From the NCBI GenBank assembly GCA_017964755.1, contig JAGCRI010000055.1, forward strand, positions 1 through 10,851: a DNA stretch of 10,851 nt, given 5' to 3'. This document shows positions 1 through 7,800 of the stretch, piece after piece. Both the position numbers and the translations under genes were made by a program. Under the pieces are notes generated by a model. It did no database searches. It was given only the letters and a program-made list of their open reading frames with translations, and was not told the DNA's origin. The stretch comes from Bacteroidales bacterium. Its GTDB lineage: Bacteria; Bacteroidota; Bacteroidia; Bacteroidales; WCHB1-69. Each line of letters opens with the position of its first letter. Position 1 is the stretch's first letter.

Positions 1-28
1 CATTTATAAACATTTAAAAACAAGTATT

Positions 29-397
29 ATGAAAAAATTACTTTTCTTATCAGCAGTTTTAGCAATTTGTTTCACATCATGCAAAACCACACAATTCGGT
101 GGGAACAACGCTTTCTACGGGCAAGTCAATCAGACGCAAGTTGTGCTCAGTGAAAGCAATTTTAAGGTATTGGGCAGTTTTGTCGGTCATTCAAACACTA
201 AAGTGAAACTCTTATCAATAAAAGACAAAGACGGTCTTGTGGCTGGAGCGAAACAAGATTTTCTGAACAACGCCCGTGCCGCTGGAGTTGAACTAACTGG
301 AAGCCGTGCTATTGTAAACGCATGCGTTGACTACATTACCAACGGTGATAGAATTACCGTGACATTTTCAGCCGAAATCATAGAATTTACAAAATGA
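29..397 (+). CDS. small exported lipoprotein of unknown function
   Basis: A 122-residue protein with a classic lipoprotein signal peptide: two Lys, a hydrophobic stretch, then a lipobox ending FTSC with the lipidated Cys at residue 18. It is probably anchored in the outer or inner membrane facing the periplasm or surface. The mature part is a small, probably mixed alpha/beta domain: TQVVLSESNFKVLGS near residues 36-50, a helix-like stretch with LVAGAKQDFLNNARAAG around 69-86, and a C-terminal strand ITVTFSAEIIEF. This order resembles small Bacteroidota lipoproteins that I recall being annotated DUF6567; that match is from memory and unchecked. The start is the only reasonable one, with an A-rich leader and no Shine-Dalgarno, as is normal for this phylum. 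The stop overlaps the next gene's start (ATGA), implying translational coupling. Function is not recognised. Confidence 0.85.
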   Translation: MKKLLFLSAVLAICFTSCKTTQFGGNNAFYGQVNQTQVVLSESNFKVLGSFVGHSNTKVKLLSIKDKDGLVAGAKQDFLNNARAAGVELTGSRAIVNACVDYITNGDRITVTFSAEIIEFTK

Positions 398-816
398 GAC
401 GACTAATAACAAGTATCATATTTCTTGGGATTGTATCATTGTCTCTTGCGCAGAATGACAAAATACATGTAACTGTAAGAACAGCAGTACCCATAACAAG
501 CAAATCTGTATATTCTGAAATGCCAAGTGTAAATTGTGAGGTTGCTCATGATGTATATTTGAATGGGGAATTGCTTATATCTGAAAACACACCTATAGAC
601 ACACGGTTAGAGTGTCACAAGGCACGTTCACGTAATCGTGTAGGTTCTGTAACCATATATTTCATAGGTGTACAGACCAAAAATGGGGGACGCGTATTTT
701 TTGATGACAGTTATACTAAAGGAGGCAAACTCCGCAAACTGCGTTGGATGCATGGCAAAGATGCCGTAATACCCGCCGGGACAATGATAAATGTAACTGG
801 GACATACGAACATTAA
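394..816 (+). CDS. exported protein of unknown function, Sec signal peptide
   Basis: A 140-residue protein with a Sec signal peptide (residues 1-19, ending SLSLA before Gln20) and no lipobox Cys, so it is probably released into the periplasm or beyond. The mature chain looks beta-rich. It has VYLNGELLISENTPI near residues 54-68, then a basic stretch, VGSVTIYFIGVQT (about 82-94), and IPAGTMINVTGTY near the end. Alternation of 'LNGxLLI..NTP' and 'IPAGT' segments is reminiscent of small Bacteroidota envelope proteins whose 'GTP' turns link beta strands. The two Cys (48 and 74) could form a disulfide in the periplasm. The start codon lies inside the preceding stop (ATGA), so the pair is almost certainly co-translated and may act together. 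I do not recognise a named family. Confidence 0.8.
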   Translation: MRRLITSIIFLGIVSLSLAQNDKIHVTVRTAVPITSKSVYSEMPSVNCEVAHDVYLNGELLISENTPIDTRLECHKARSRNRVGSVTIYFIGVQTKNGGRVFFDDSYTKGGKLRKLRWMHGKDAVIPAGTMINVTGTYEH

Positions 817-869
817 AACAATTCTTAAAACAAATAAAATATCAGTATCAACTTAAAAAAACAAACATT

Positions 870-1121
870 ATGAAAAAAATTATTTATTATTCAATGATTG
901 GAATTATCTTGATGACCTTTGCTTCGTGCACAAAGAAATGCAAATGCAAAACAATTGAACAAGAGGGTTATGGTTTGACGGGATATACAGAAACAACCAC
1001 CGTCCATACCTTAGATAAGGATACAAGGGAAGAGATGAATATTTCAAAATGTTCTGACATGAATTATAAAGAATCAGATGGTGAGTACTCCTATGAAGTA
1101 ACCTGTAAAAGCACTTTATAG
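870..1121 (+). CDS. mini-lipoprotein, copy 1 of a tandem duplicate pair
   Basis: An 83-residue lipoprotein: signal peptide MKKIIYYSMIGIILMTFASC with the lipidated Cys at residue 20. The mature part is only about 63 residues and starts with a Lys/Cys cluster (TKKCKCK, Cys24 and Cys26), followed by VHTLDKDTREEMNISKCSD (Cys61) and a terminal Cys79 four residues before the end. The four mature Cys are all retained in the neighbouring copy, which suggests two disulfides or, less likely, metal binding. The ATG at 870 is preferred over an upstream in-frame ATG at 744 for three reasons: the latter lies inside the preceding gene, the lipoprotein signal begins exactly at 870, and the paralogue starts at the same place. 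Gene 394-816 ends 53 bases upstream, with no promoter motif visible between. Function is unknown. Confidence 0.85.
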   Translation: MKKIIYYSMIGIILMTFASCTKKCKCKTIEQEGYGLTGYTETTTVHTLDKDTREEMNISKCSDMNYKESDGEYSYEVTCKSTL

Positions 1122-1223
1122 TATATCCACCACCAAAATCCCGAAATTGGTAAAGAAAAAAACTTATAACAACAATTATTAAAACAAGTAAAATAATCAG
1201 TATCAACTAAAAAAACAAACATT

Positions 1224-1466
1224 ATGAAAAAAATTATTTATTATTCAATGATTGGAATTATCTTAATGACCTTTGCTTCATGCAACAAAAAATGTAAATG
1301 TACAACAGTAGAACGAGATGGTTCGGAATACTATGAAACAAACATAGTCCATACCTTAGATAAGGATACAAGGGAAGAGATGAATATTTCAAAATGTTCT
1401 GACCTTAATTATAAAGAGTCAGATGGTTCATACTCCATAGAAACCACCTGTAAATCAACTTTATAG
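1224..1466 (+). CDS. mini-lipoprotein, copy 2 of a tandem duplicate pair
   Basis: An 80-residue lipoprotein, the paralogue of the gene at 870-1121. The signal peptide is identical through Cys20, and Cys24, Cys26, Cys58 and Cys76 match the four mature Cys of copy 1. The block VHTLDKDTREEMNISKCSD is identical in protein, and 57 bases encoding it (1347-1403) are identical in DNA to 1002-1058. The difference is concentrated in residues 27-42, where this copy reads TTVERDGSEYYETNI and is three residues shorter. The last segment also varies (SYSIETTCKSTL against EYSYEVTCKSTL). Conservation of all Cys and of the reading frame suggests both copies are functional. What it does is not known; a small surface or periplasmic structural or binding role is possible but unsupported. 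Confidence 0.85.
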   Translation: MKKIIYYSMIGIILMTFASCNKKCKCTTVERDGSEYYETNIVHTLDKDTREEMNISKCSDLNYKESDGSYSIETTCKSTL

Positions 1467-1503
1467 TTTAGCTGCAGATTGTCTGCTGTGTGTGGGAGAA
1501 GAA

Positions 1504-1524
1504 AGAAGTTAGAAATTAGAAAAA
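1504..1524 (+). repeat. heptamer repeat, AGAAGTT type
   Basis: Three consecutive 7-base units, AGAAGTT, AGAAATT and AGAAAAA, lie in the 88-base gap before the PKD lipoprotein gene. A related but more regular heptamer array occurs at 3145-3168. The repeat is short and partly degenerate, so chance cannot be excluded for this copy alone. Confidence 0.4.
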
Positions 1525-1554
1525 TCATTATTAATTTACAATCACAAAAACATT

Positions 1555-2178
1555 ATGAAAAATTTATCAAAATTAATTTTTCTTATTGGATTAGCAATTC
1601 TCATAGGTACAGCAACAACATCTTGCAAAAAAGACCTTGATGAAGATAATAATACTCCGACTTGGGATCCAACGCCAAGTCCAAGTCCGATTGGTTACCT
1701 TCCTGGTGACTCTGACGTTCCTGCACCGGAAGCCCATTTCGTATACACACTCCATGCCTCTCTTACTGTTGATTTTGAGAACAAATCTTCAAATGCGACA
1801 TCATGGGTATGGAATTTCGGTGATGGCACAACATCATCTACAAATAATCCGAGCCACACATACGCTACAAAAGGTTCATATTATGTAACCCTAAAGGCGA
1901 AGAACTCTGGTTCTATAGTAAGTACAGCGTATGTAACAATTGGTCTGTATGTTAACTTTGAAATCCAAAACACTACTTCTGATCCATACTATATATATAT
2001 TGATGATGTTGACATGGGGGTTTTGAATGGCGGGACAACATATACTTATGAAAATTATGAGCCCGGCAATCACAAAATCTATGTCAAACAAAAGAGTGGC
2101 TATGTTTTTTATGCTACGACACATACTTGGAATATAGAAGCGATTGCAGGTTATACATACCCACGTATAATAGACTAA
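1555..2178 (+). CDS. PKD-domain lipoprotein with PEGA-like C-terminal domain
   Basis: A 207-residue lipoprotein: hydrophobic signal peptide with lipobox ATTSC, lipidated Cys at residue 24. A Pro/Asp/Ser-rich linker (about 30-57) follows, and then a PKD domain (about 58-130). The PKD domain is identified by the WNFGDG motif at residues 86-91, the following PSHTYATKGSYYVTLKA strand pair, and the F..KSS..TSWVW framework before it. Residues 131-207 form a second beta domain; IYIDDVDMGVLNGGTTYTY followed by GNHKIYVKQKSGY resembles the PEGA-domain pattern (strand, short turn, 'G.H.v.v...GY'), but this is inference. PKD domains are extracellular beta-sandwiches common in surface proteins of Bacteroidota, often mediating protein or glycan contacts. 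There is no catalytic domain, so a binding or scaffold role is more likely. A strong terminator follows 30 bases downstream. Confidence 0.88.
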   Translation: MKNLSKLIFLIGLAILIGTATTSCKKDLDEDNNTPTWDPTPSPSPIGYLPGDSDVPAPEAHFVYTLHASLTVDFENKSSNATSWVWNFGDGTTSSTNNPSHTYATKGSYYVTLKAKNSGSIVSTAYVTIGLYVNFEIQNTTSDPYYIYIDDVDMGVLNGGTTYTYENYEPGNHKIYVKQKSGYVFYATTHTWNIEAIAGYTYPRIID

Positions 2179-2207
2179 TAGGTTCAACCTAAAAAAGTCA
2201 AATGCTT

Positions 2208-2248
2208 CACCCCGCTGTGCTATTGACGGCGGGGTGTTTTTATTTTTT
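2208..2248 (+). terminator. intrinsic terminator after the lipoprotein cluster
   Basis: CACCCCGCTGT (2208-2218) pairs with ACGGCGGGGTG (2226-2236), giving 11 pairs including one G-U, around a 7-base loop. It is followed directly by TTTTTATTTTTT (2237-2248). This is a textbook rho-independent terminator and separates the lipoprotein cluster from mtgA. Confidence 0.92.
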
Positions 2249-2297
2249 GAGCATACAATCAATCTGTTGCAATCCATACCGACGTATAGTTGGCACG

Positions 2298-2328
2298 TTT
2301 AGTTTCTGAACAAAAAAGAGTATCTTTG
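2298..2328 (+). promoter_or_regulatory. Bacteroidota-type promoter upstream of mtgA
   Basis: TATCTTTG at 2321-2328 is an exact match to the Bacteroidota -7 consensus TAnnTTTG. About 20 bases upstream, TTTAG at 2298-2302 is a partial match to the -33 element TTTG. It lies between the terminator at 2208-2248 and the mtgA start at 2372, giving a leader of roughly 35-40 bases. This is the only clear promoter of this type I found in the gaps between genes. Confidence 0.7.
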
Positions 2329-2371
2329 CAACTCAAAAAAAACGATAACTAACAGTCTCCAAAACAACAAT

Positions 2372-3154
2372 ATGTCGGCTAAAAAAGGGAAAAACAAAAC
2401 GTCAAAAAATCACGGCAAGGGGCGGTTTGGCAGAATAATATTGAAAATAATACTTGCCGTGTTTCTCATCAGCATTCTGCTGCCGCTGCTCTACCGCTGG
2501 GTGAATCCGCCAATAACACCTCTCATGATTATCCGTAAAGTTAAGAATGACGCCCCCATTGAAAAGAAGTGGGTCGGCATTGACGACATATCTCCGAATC
2601 TGGTTGTTTGCGCCATAGCAGCCGAAGACAACAACTTTCTCGGGCACAACGGATTCGACTTCGGGGCTATTGAAAAGGCGAGGAAAGAGAACGAGAAGGG
2701 CGGCCGCAAACGCGGCGCAAGCACCATTTCGCAACAGACTGCCAAAAACGTATTCCTGTGGCCGAGCCGCACATGGTTTCGCAAAGGCTGTGAGGTATAT
2801 TTCACCTTTCTAATAGAGCATTTGTGGAGCAAAGAGAGAATAATGGAAGTATATCTGAACGTGATTGAGATGGGCAACGGAATTTACGGCTGCGAAGCCG
2901 CATCGCAACAATATTTCCACAAAAACGCAAAATCTCTTACGCGCTACGAAGCGGCTTTACTCACCGTGTGCTACCCCGCCCCACTCAAGCGCAACCCCGC
3001 AAAACCGACACCGTACCTGATAAAAAGAGCGACTAAAATTAGCGCGCTATCCTTAAAATTCGGAAAGATAAAATTTGATGAGGAAAGCATAAACAAAGCG
3101 AGGGAACGATATGAAGCTCGCGAGGAGAGAAGGAAAAAAGGAGATAGGAGTTAG
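2372..3154 (+). CDS. mtgA: monofunctional biosynthetic peptidoglycan glycosyltransferase
   Basis: A 260-residue inner-membrane enzyme of glycosyltransferase family 51 that polymerises lipid II into glycan strands, with no transpeptidase domain. A basic cytoplasmic tail (residues 1-21) precedes one transmembrane helix (about 21-41). The GT51 motifs appear in order: AAEDNNFLGHNGFD with catalytic Glu85-Asp86 and His92; RGASTISQQTAKNVFL (about 114-129); the Arg/Lys-containing stretch leading to KERIMEVYLNVIEMG with the second conserved Glu158; then the GIYGCEAASQQYF region (170-182) and AALLTVCYPAPLKRNP near 194-209. The length fits the monofunctional MtgA type rather than bifunctional class A PBPs. 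A charged, Arg/Glu-rich tail follows (about 236-260). The only plausible promoter lies just upstream, and gapN begins 35 bases after the stop. Confidence 0.95.
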   Translation: MSAKKGKNKTSKNHGKGRFGRIILKIILAVFLISILLPLLYRWVNPPITPLMIIRKVKNDAPIEKKWVGIDDISPNLVVCAIAAEDNNFLGHNGFDFGAIEKARKENEKGGRKRGASTISQQTAKNVFLWPSRTWFRKGCEVYFTFLIEHLWSKERIMEVYLNVIEMGNGIYGCEAASQQYFHKNAKSLTRYEAALLTVCYPAPLKRNPAKPTPYLIKRATKISALSLKFGKIKFDEESINKARERYEAREERRKKGDRS

Positions 3155-3168
3155 GAGTTAGGAGTTAG
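3145..3168 (+). repeat. TAGGAGT heptamer tandem repeat
   Basis: Three perfect copies of TAGGAGT (3145-3151, 3152-3158, 3159-3165) plus TAG (3166-3168). The mtgA stop codon TAG at 3152-3154 is the start of the second unit, so the array straddles the end of the gene. Each unit carries a TAG, and because 7 is not a multiple of 3 successive units place TAG in different frames. The copies at 3145, 3152 and 3159 therefore cover all three frames and block read-through whichever frame a ribosome is in. Confidence 0.75.
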
Positions 3169-3189
3169 TGACTATAAAAATATATACAA

Positions 3190-4803
3190 ATGCAATATTT
3201 AGAAAAGATTTTCCAACCGTATGGTTCAATCCCTGAGAATTTCATTCCTCAGACTGCCAAATTCACATCCAAATACCTGATTAACGGAAAATTAGGCGAA
3301 TGGCACGGTGATTTGCATCAAGTCATATCCCCTATCTTCACGACTGAAGATGAGGAACACGGGCATATAGTCGGTGCATACCCGAAGATGGGGACAACAG
3401 AAGCCTTGGCAGCGCTTGAAGCCGCAGTCAAAGCATACAATCACGGCTACGGGGAGTGGCCGTCAATGAGCATTGGCGAGCGCATTAACTGTATGAAAAA
3501 ATTCATCTTCATGATGAAACAGCAGCGTGAAGAGATTGCCAGACTGCTCATGTGGGAAATAGGCAAGTCGCTAACTGACTCATATAAGGAATTTGACAGG
3601 ACAATAGAATATATAAAAGACACTATTGAGGCCCTCAAAGACCTTGATAGGAACAGTTCGCGTTTCACAATATCGGAAGGCATACTCGCACAAATAAGGC
3701 GCGCGCCGTTAGGTGTTGTGCTGTGCATGGGGCCGTTCAACTACCCACTTAACGAAACATTCACGACACTGATACCCGCTCTCATCATGGGCAACACAAT
3801 ACTATTCAAACCACCGAAATTAGGCGTGCTGTTGCTCACCCCACTCCTCAACGCTTTCCATGAAGCTTTTCCTGCAGGGGTTGTAAACACCATATACGGT
3901 CGCGGCAAAGAGGTCATAACCCCAATTATGGAATCAGGAAAAGTTGACGTGCTGGCATTCATAGGCTCAAGCAAAGTGGCCGACCTGCTGAAAAAAGAGC
4001 ACCCGCATCCACACCGTCTGAAATGCGTTTTGGGGCTTGACGCGAAAAATCCGGCAATAATTCTCAAAGATGCCGATATTGATACAGCAGTGAAAGAGAC
4101 ACTGCTCGGCTCACTCTCATTCAACGGGCAACGCTGCACCGCATTGAAAATAATATTTGTGCATGAGAGCATTGTCGAGACATATCTCAAAAAATTATCG
4201 GAAGCGGTAGAGAATCTCAAAATCGGTCTTCCATGGGAAGATGGTGTGAACATAACGCCATTAGCTGAAGCAGGCAAACCAGATTATCTTGCTGAACTTA
4301 TCAGCGATGCCGTATCCAAAGGGGCTTCTATTGTCAACCCCAACGGCGGGAAACGTTACAAGTCCCTGTTTTTCCCTGCTATCCTCAGAAATGTTAACGA
4401 TTCGATGAACATATACAGGGAAGAGCAATTCGGGCCGGTAATTCCTGTAGTAACTTTCAAAAACGTGAATGAGCCCCTCAACTATGTAATCGGGTCAAAT
4501 TACGGCCAGCAGGCATCAATATTCGGAAAAGATAGCGGACAGATAGCACATCTTATTGACATTTTAGTGAATCAGGTATGCCGCGTAAACATCAACGCCC
4601 AATGCCAGCGCGGACCCGACATTTTCCCGTTCACCGGACGGAAAGACTCAGCCGAAGGCACGCTTTCCGTTTCCGATGCTTTACGCGTTTTCTCTATAAG
4701 GACATTAGTTGCCACAAAAGAGACTGACCTTAACAAATCTATTCTTACTGAAATTGTCAAAGACAACAAGTCAAAATTCTTAAACACCGACTTCATATTT
4801 TAA
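3190..4803 (+). CDS. gapN: NADP-dependent non-phosphorylating glyceraldehyde-3-phosphate dehydrogenase (ALDH superfamily)
   Basis: A 537-residue soluble cytoplasmic enzyme of the aldehyde dehydrogenase superfamily. GapN oxidises glyceraldehyde-3-phosphate directly to 3-phosphoglycerate, making NADPH and bypassing the ATP-yielding step of glycolysis. Landmarks are: MGPFNYPLNET with oxyanion-hole Asn184; FKPPK (cofactor-binding Lys); FIGSSKVAD (the glycine-containing coenzyme motif); NGQRCTALK with nucleophile Cys316; and REEQFGPVIPV with Glu412. The C-terminal half keeps NINAQCQRGPDIFPFTGRKD, typical, as I recall, of a Bacteroidota clade annotated as GapN. The usual ELGGK motif, whose Glu is the general base, is replaced by GLDAK (282-286), exactly 34 residues before Cys316. 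Substrate assignment rests on remembered similarity; another aldehyde is possible. It is slightly longer than typical ALDHs (about 480-500), mainly at the N-terminus. Confidence 0.8.
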   Translation: MQYLEKIFQPYGSIPENFIPQTAKFTSKYLINGKLGEWHGDLHQVISPIFTTEDEEHGHIVGAYPKMGTTEALAALEAAVKAYNHGYGEWPSMSIGERINCMKKFIFMMKQQREEIARLLMWEIGKSLTDSYKEFDRTIEYIKDTIEALKDLDRNSSRFTISEGILAQIRRAPLGVVLCMGPFNYPLNETFTTLIPALIMGNTILFKPPKLGVLLLTPLLNAFHEAFPAGVVNTIYGRGKEVITPIMESGKVDVLAFIGSSKVADLLKKEHPHPHRLKCVLGLDAKNPAIILKDADIDTAVKETLLGSLSFNGQRCTALKIIFVHESIVETYLKKLSEAVENLKIGLPWEDGVNITPLAEAGKPDYLAELISDAVSKGASIVNPNGGKRYKSLFFPAILRNVNDSMNIYREEQFGPVIPVVTFKNVNEPLNYVIGSNYGQQASIFGKDSGQIAHLIDILVNQVCRVNINAQCQRGPDIFPFTGRKDSAEGTLSVSDALRVFSIRTLVATKETDLNKSILTEIVKDNKSKFLNTDFIF

Positions 4804-4832
4804 TTATAAACTAAAACAACACGATATATTTT

Positions 4833-7800
4833 ATGACAAAAGAAAGAATACTCGGACTATTCCTAACAATTATATCAATAAACTTATTTGCCCAGCTATC
4901 GCAGCCGACACTAAGCTCACCTGGCAATGGCAGTACAGTTTCAAACATAAGTGTATCATTGCAATGGTCAAGCTTGGGCTCTTCTGGTTATAATTATGAT
5001 TATCAATACGATACATTACCAACTCTTAACTCTTCCATCGTGGTGAAAGGCAACACCACATCAAATAGTGTAACCATCCCTACTCTCTATTTTGGCTGCA
5101 CATACTATTGGCGCATCAAGGGACACAATTCATCAGACGACTCCCCATGGTCAGCTGTATGGAGCTTCCAAACTCCCGCTTTTCCCACCCCAACTGCACC
5201 AACTGACGGCAAAATTCTCACAACCGAATACACGACCCTGAAATGGAACACTATCACGGGGTGCACGCACTACGACTACGTATTAGACACGTGCGCGGCA
5301 CTAAACTCACCTGTCAGGATAGAAAACAGCATAACAACAAATTCCGTATCATGCAAAGCATTGAGATATGGTAAAACATATTATTGGAAAGTGCGGGCAA
5401 GACATGCCACAGACACGTCACAATGGTCACCAGTACAAAGATTCACCACACCTGCTTCCGTAACCCTGTCAAGTCCGAGCAACAACTACTCTTCAACGAG
5501 CATGAGCTTCACCTTCTCATGGTCAAGTATCAGCAACAGCACATACTACCAATTTGAATGTGACACGACAACCAATTTCGATTCTCCGCTTTTATACAAA
5601 AACGGCACAAGCAGCAACAGTCTCACAACCACCACCTTGCATTACGCCAAAACCTATTACTGGCACGTGCGTGCCTGCAACGAAAACGACACGAGTGCAT
5701 GGTCAGCAATATACACGTTGTTCACGCCCACACGGCCAAATTTAAGCTCACCTGCCAACTACAGCGCACTGTCCTCGTTGTGCACAACTGTATCGTGCAC
5801 AAGCATTGCTTCAAGCACAGGCTACATTTTTGAGTGCGACACCGCGCCAGGATTCAACACTCCCGCACTACTCAAAGCCACAGAGACGACGTACAGCCAC
5901 AATTTTCCCTCTTTATATTATGGCAAAACACACTTTTGGAGAATATGCGCATACACTTCATCCGACACTTCCGACTGGTCGTTGACAAGGCAGTTCACTA
6001 CTCCCGCCGCCCCGACACTCTCAACCCCTGCCGACAACTCTGCATTAACACAAATGAAGACTACTTTATATGGCAAAGCCTTAAGTTGCAGCGACGGATA
6101 TATTTTCGAGACAGACACCACATCAGGATTCTCTTCAGCAGCAAAACTCACATACACCAAAACCTCTACGAGCTGCGCTGTTTCGAACTTATATTACGGC
6201 AAAACCTACTATTGGAGAATGAAAGCTTACAACTCCCTTGACACCTCAGCATGGTCAACAGCATACAGATTCACCACACCTGCTGCAATATACCAGACTT
6301 CGCCAGCAGACGGCAGCGCAATGACAGCGGTTTCAATCACCCTGCAATGGAATACGCTCACCGGCTCGACATATTACTACGTCGAATGCGACACCTCTCA
6401 AAGTTTCAACTCCCCATTGCACATAACCGACAGCATAAACGGCAGCAGCAAAACCATTCTTTTCCATTATGGTAAGACATACTATTGGAGAGTAAAAGCA
6501 TGCAATGAAAACGACACAACCCAATGGTCGCTGCCGTGGTCATTCACCACACCAGCGGCAGTGACACTGTCAAGTCCTGCAGACTATTACCAGAACACCA
6601 CGCTGAGCGCCTCACTTTCATGGTCATCAATTTCAGGGACAAGCAAATACGAGGCACAATGGGACACCTCTGCCAGCTTCAACTCACCTCTGCTCGGCTC
6701 CGGCACCACGACAAGCACATCAAAAAGTGCGTCAGTGCTCCACTATGGAAAAACATACTTTTGGCGTGTCAGGGCGATGAACGCAGTTGACACCTCGGCA
6801 TGGAGTCTTGTCAGACATTTCATGACGCCCAGCTCATTCAATCTATCTTCTCCAAGCGACAGTTCAGCAATAGCAAATGTAAAGGCCACATTAAGCTGGA
6901 AATCAATATCCTGCGACCAGTACATTTGCCAATATGACACAAATGCCTACTTCAGCTCACCTGCCATTCAGACCATAGCAACAACAACGACATCGTGTAC
7001 GGCAAGTGATTTGTATTATGGTACACGATACCATTGGCGCGTGGCGGCGGTCAGCAGCGTTGACACTTCTGCGTGGACAGCAGCATGGACATTCACCACG
7101 CCTGCGTCAGTAACGCTTAAGAGTCCTGCCGACAACTCAACCATTAACGCAAACACACAAAAACTGACTTGGAACACATTCACAGGAAACACATACTATG
7201 ACTACCAGTACGACACGACGCCAAATTTCAACTCAACAATGTTATATACCGCCTCGTGTTCAAGCGGCACCAGTGCTGTAACCGTTTCAAATCTCATGTT
7301 CTGCACCACATACTACTGGAGGGTACGCGCCCGCAACAACAACGACATTTCACAATGGTCAGCGCCATGGCAATTCACCACCTCATGCGGTGCACTCCCA
7401 ACCTCCCCTACTAACGGCGACACCATTTCCAACGTCAATCCATCTTTGCAATGGCAAAGCATCTCCGGTGTGTCGAACTACCAAATAGAATGTTCCACCG
7501 ACAGCACATTCACATCACTTGACTTCAGCACAACAACTTCAAGCACTTCATACTCAATTTCACCTCTTTACTATGGTACGACATACTATTGGCGAATAAG
7601 GTCATGCGGCACGAATGACACCACTGCATGGACATCCGCATGGTCGTTTACCACACCAGCGACAGTAAAATTGAAAAATCCGGCAGACAGCACCACAATC
7701 TCCTCCTTATCCCAATCAATCGGATGGTACACGATAAGCGGCTCAACATCATACCTATACCAATATGACACTGTTCCAAGCTTTGACTCCCCATATCTCG

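Larger units (their letters stand above)
817..1466 (+). repeat. tandem gene duplication including the upstream leader
   Basis: The segment 817-1121 is repeated at 1171-1466, beginning AACAATT in both. The offset is 354 bases through the leader and signal peptide, falling to 345 bases after a net 9-base in-frame difference. The leader containing ATCAGTATCAAC, a run of seven A and CAAACATT before the ATG is almost unchanged, so the duplication carried the translation-initiation region as well as the gene. The 49 bases at 1122-1170 between the copies have no counterpart downstream of copy 2. High DNA identity in non-coding as well as coding sequence indicates a fairly recent event. Confidence 0.9.

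Noticed and set aside
744..869. In-frame upstream ATG that would extend the first mini-lipoprotein by 42 residues
   Set aside because: It lies within the preceding gene in another frame, would bury the lipoprotein signal peptide inside the protein, and the tandem copy starts at the position equivalent to 870.
904..1206. Minus-strand 100-codon open frame over the duplicated lipoproteins
   Set aside because: It overlaps a gene with a clear lipobox and a conserved paralogue, and its content is only low-complexity Leu/Ile/Tyr antisense of A/T-rich sequence.
1474..1486. Small hairpin GCAGA-TTG-TCTGC after the second mini-lipoprotein
   Set aside because: Only five base pairs with a three-base loop and no T-tract; not convincing as a terminator.
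2402..2877. Two minus-strand open frames opposite mtgA
   Set aside because: Antisense shadows of a gene with all GT51 motifs; no signal peptide, motif or promoter of their own.
3447..4277. Minus-strand frames of 97 and 178 codons opposite gapN
   Set aside because: Antisense of a well-conserved dehydrogenase; Ser-rich translations typical of reverse-complement frames.
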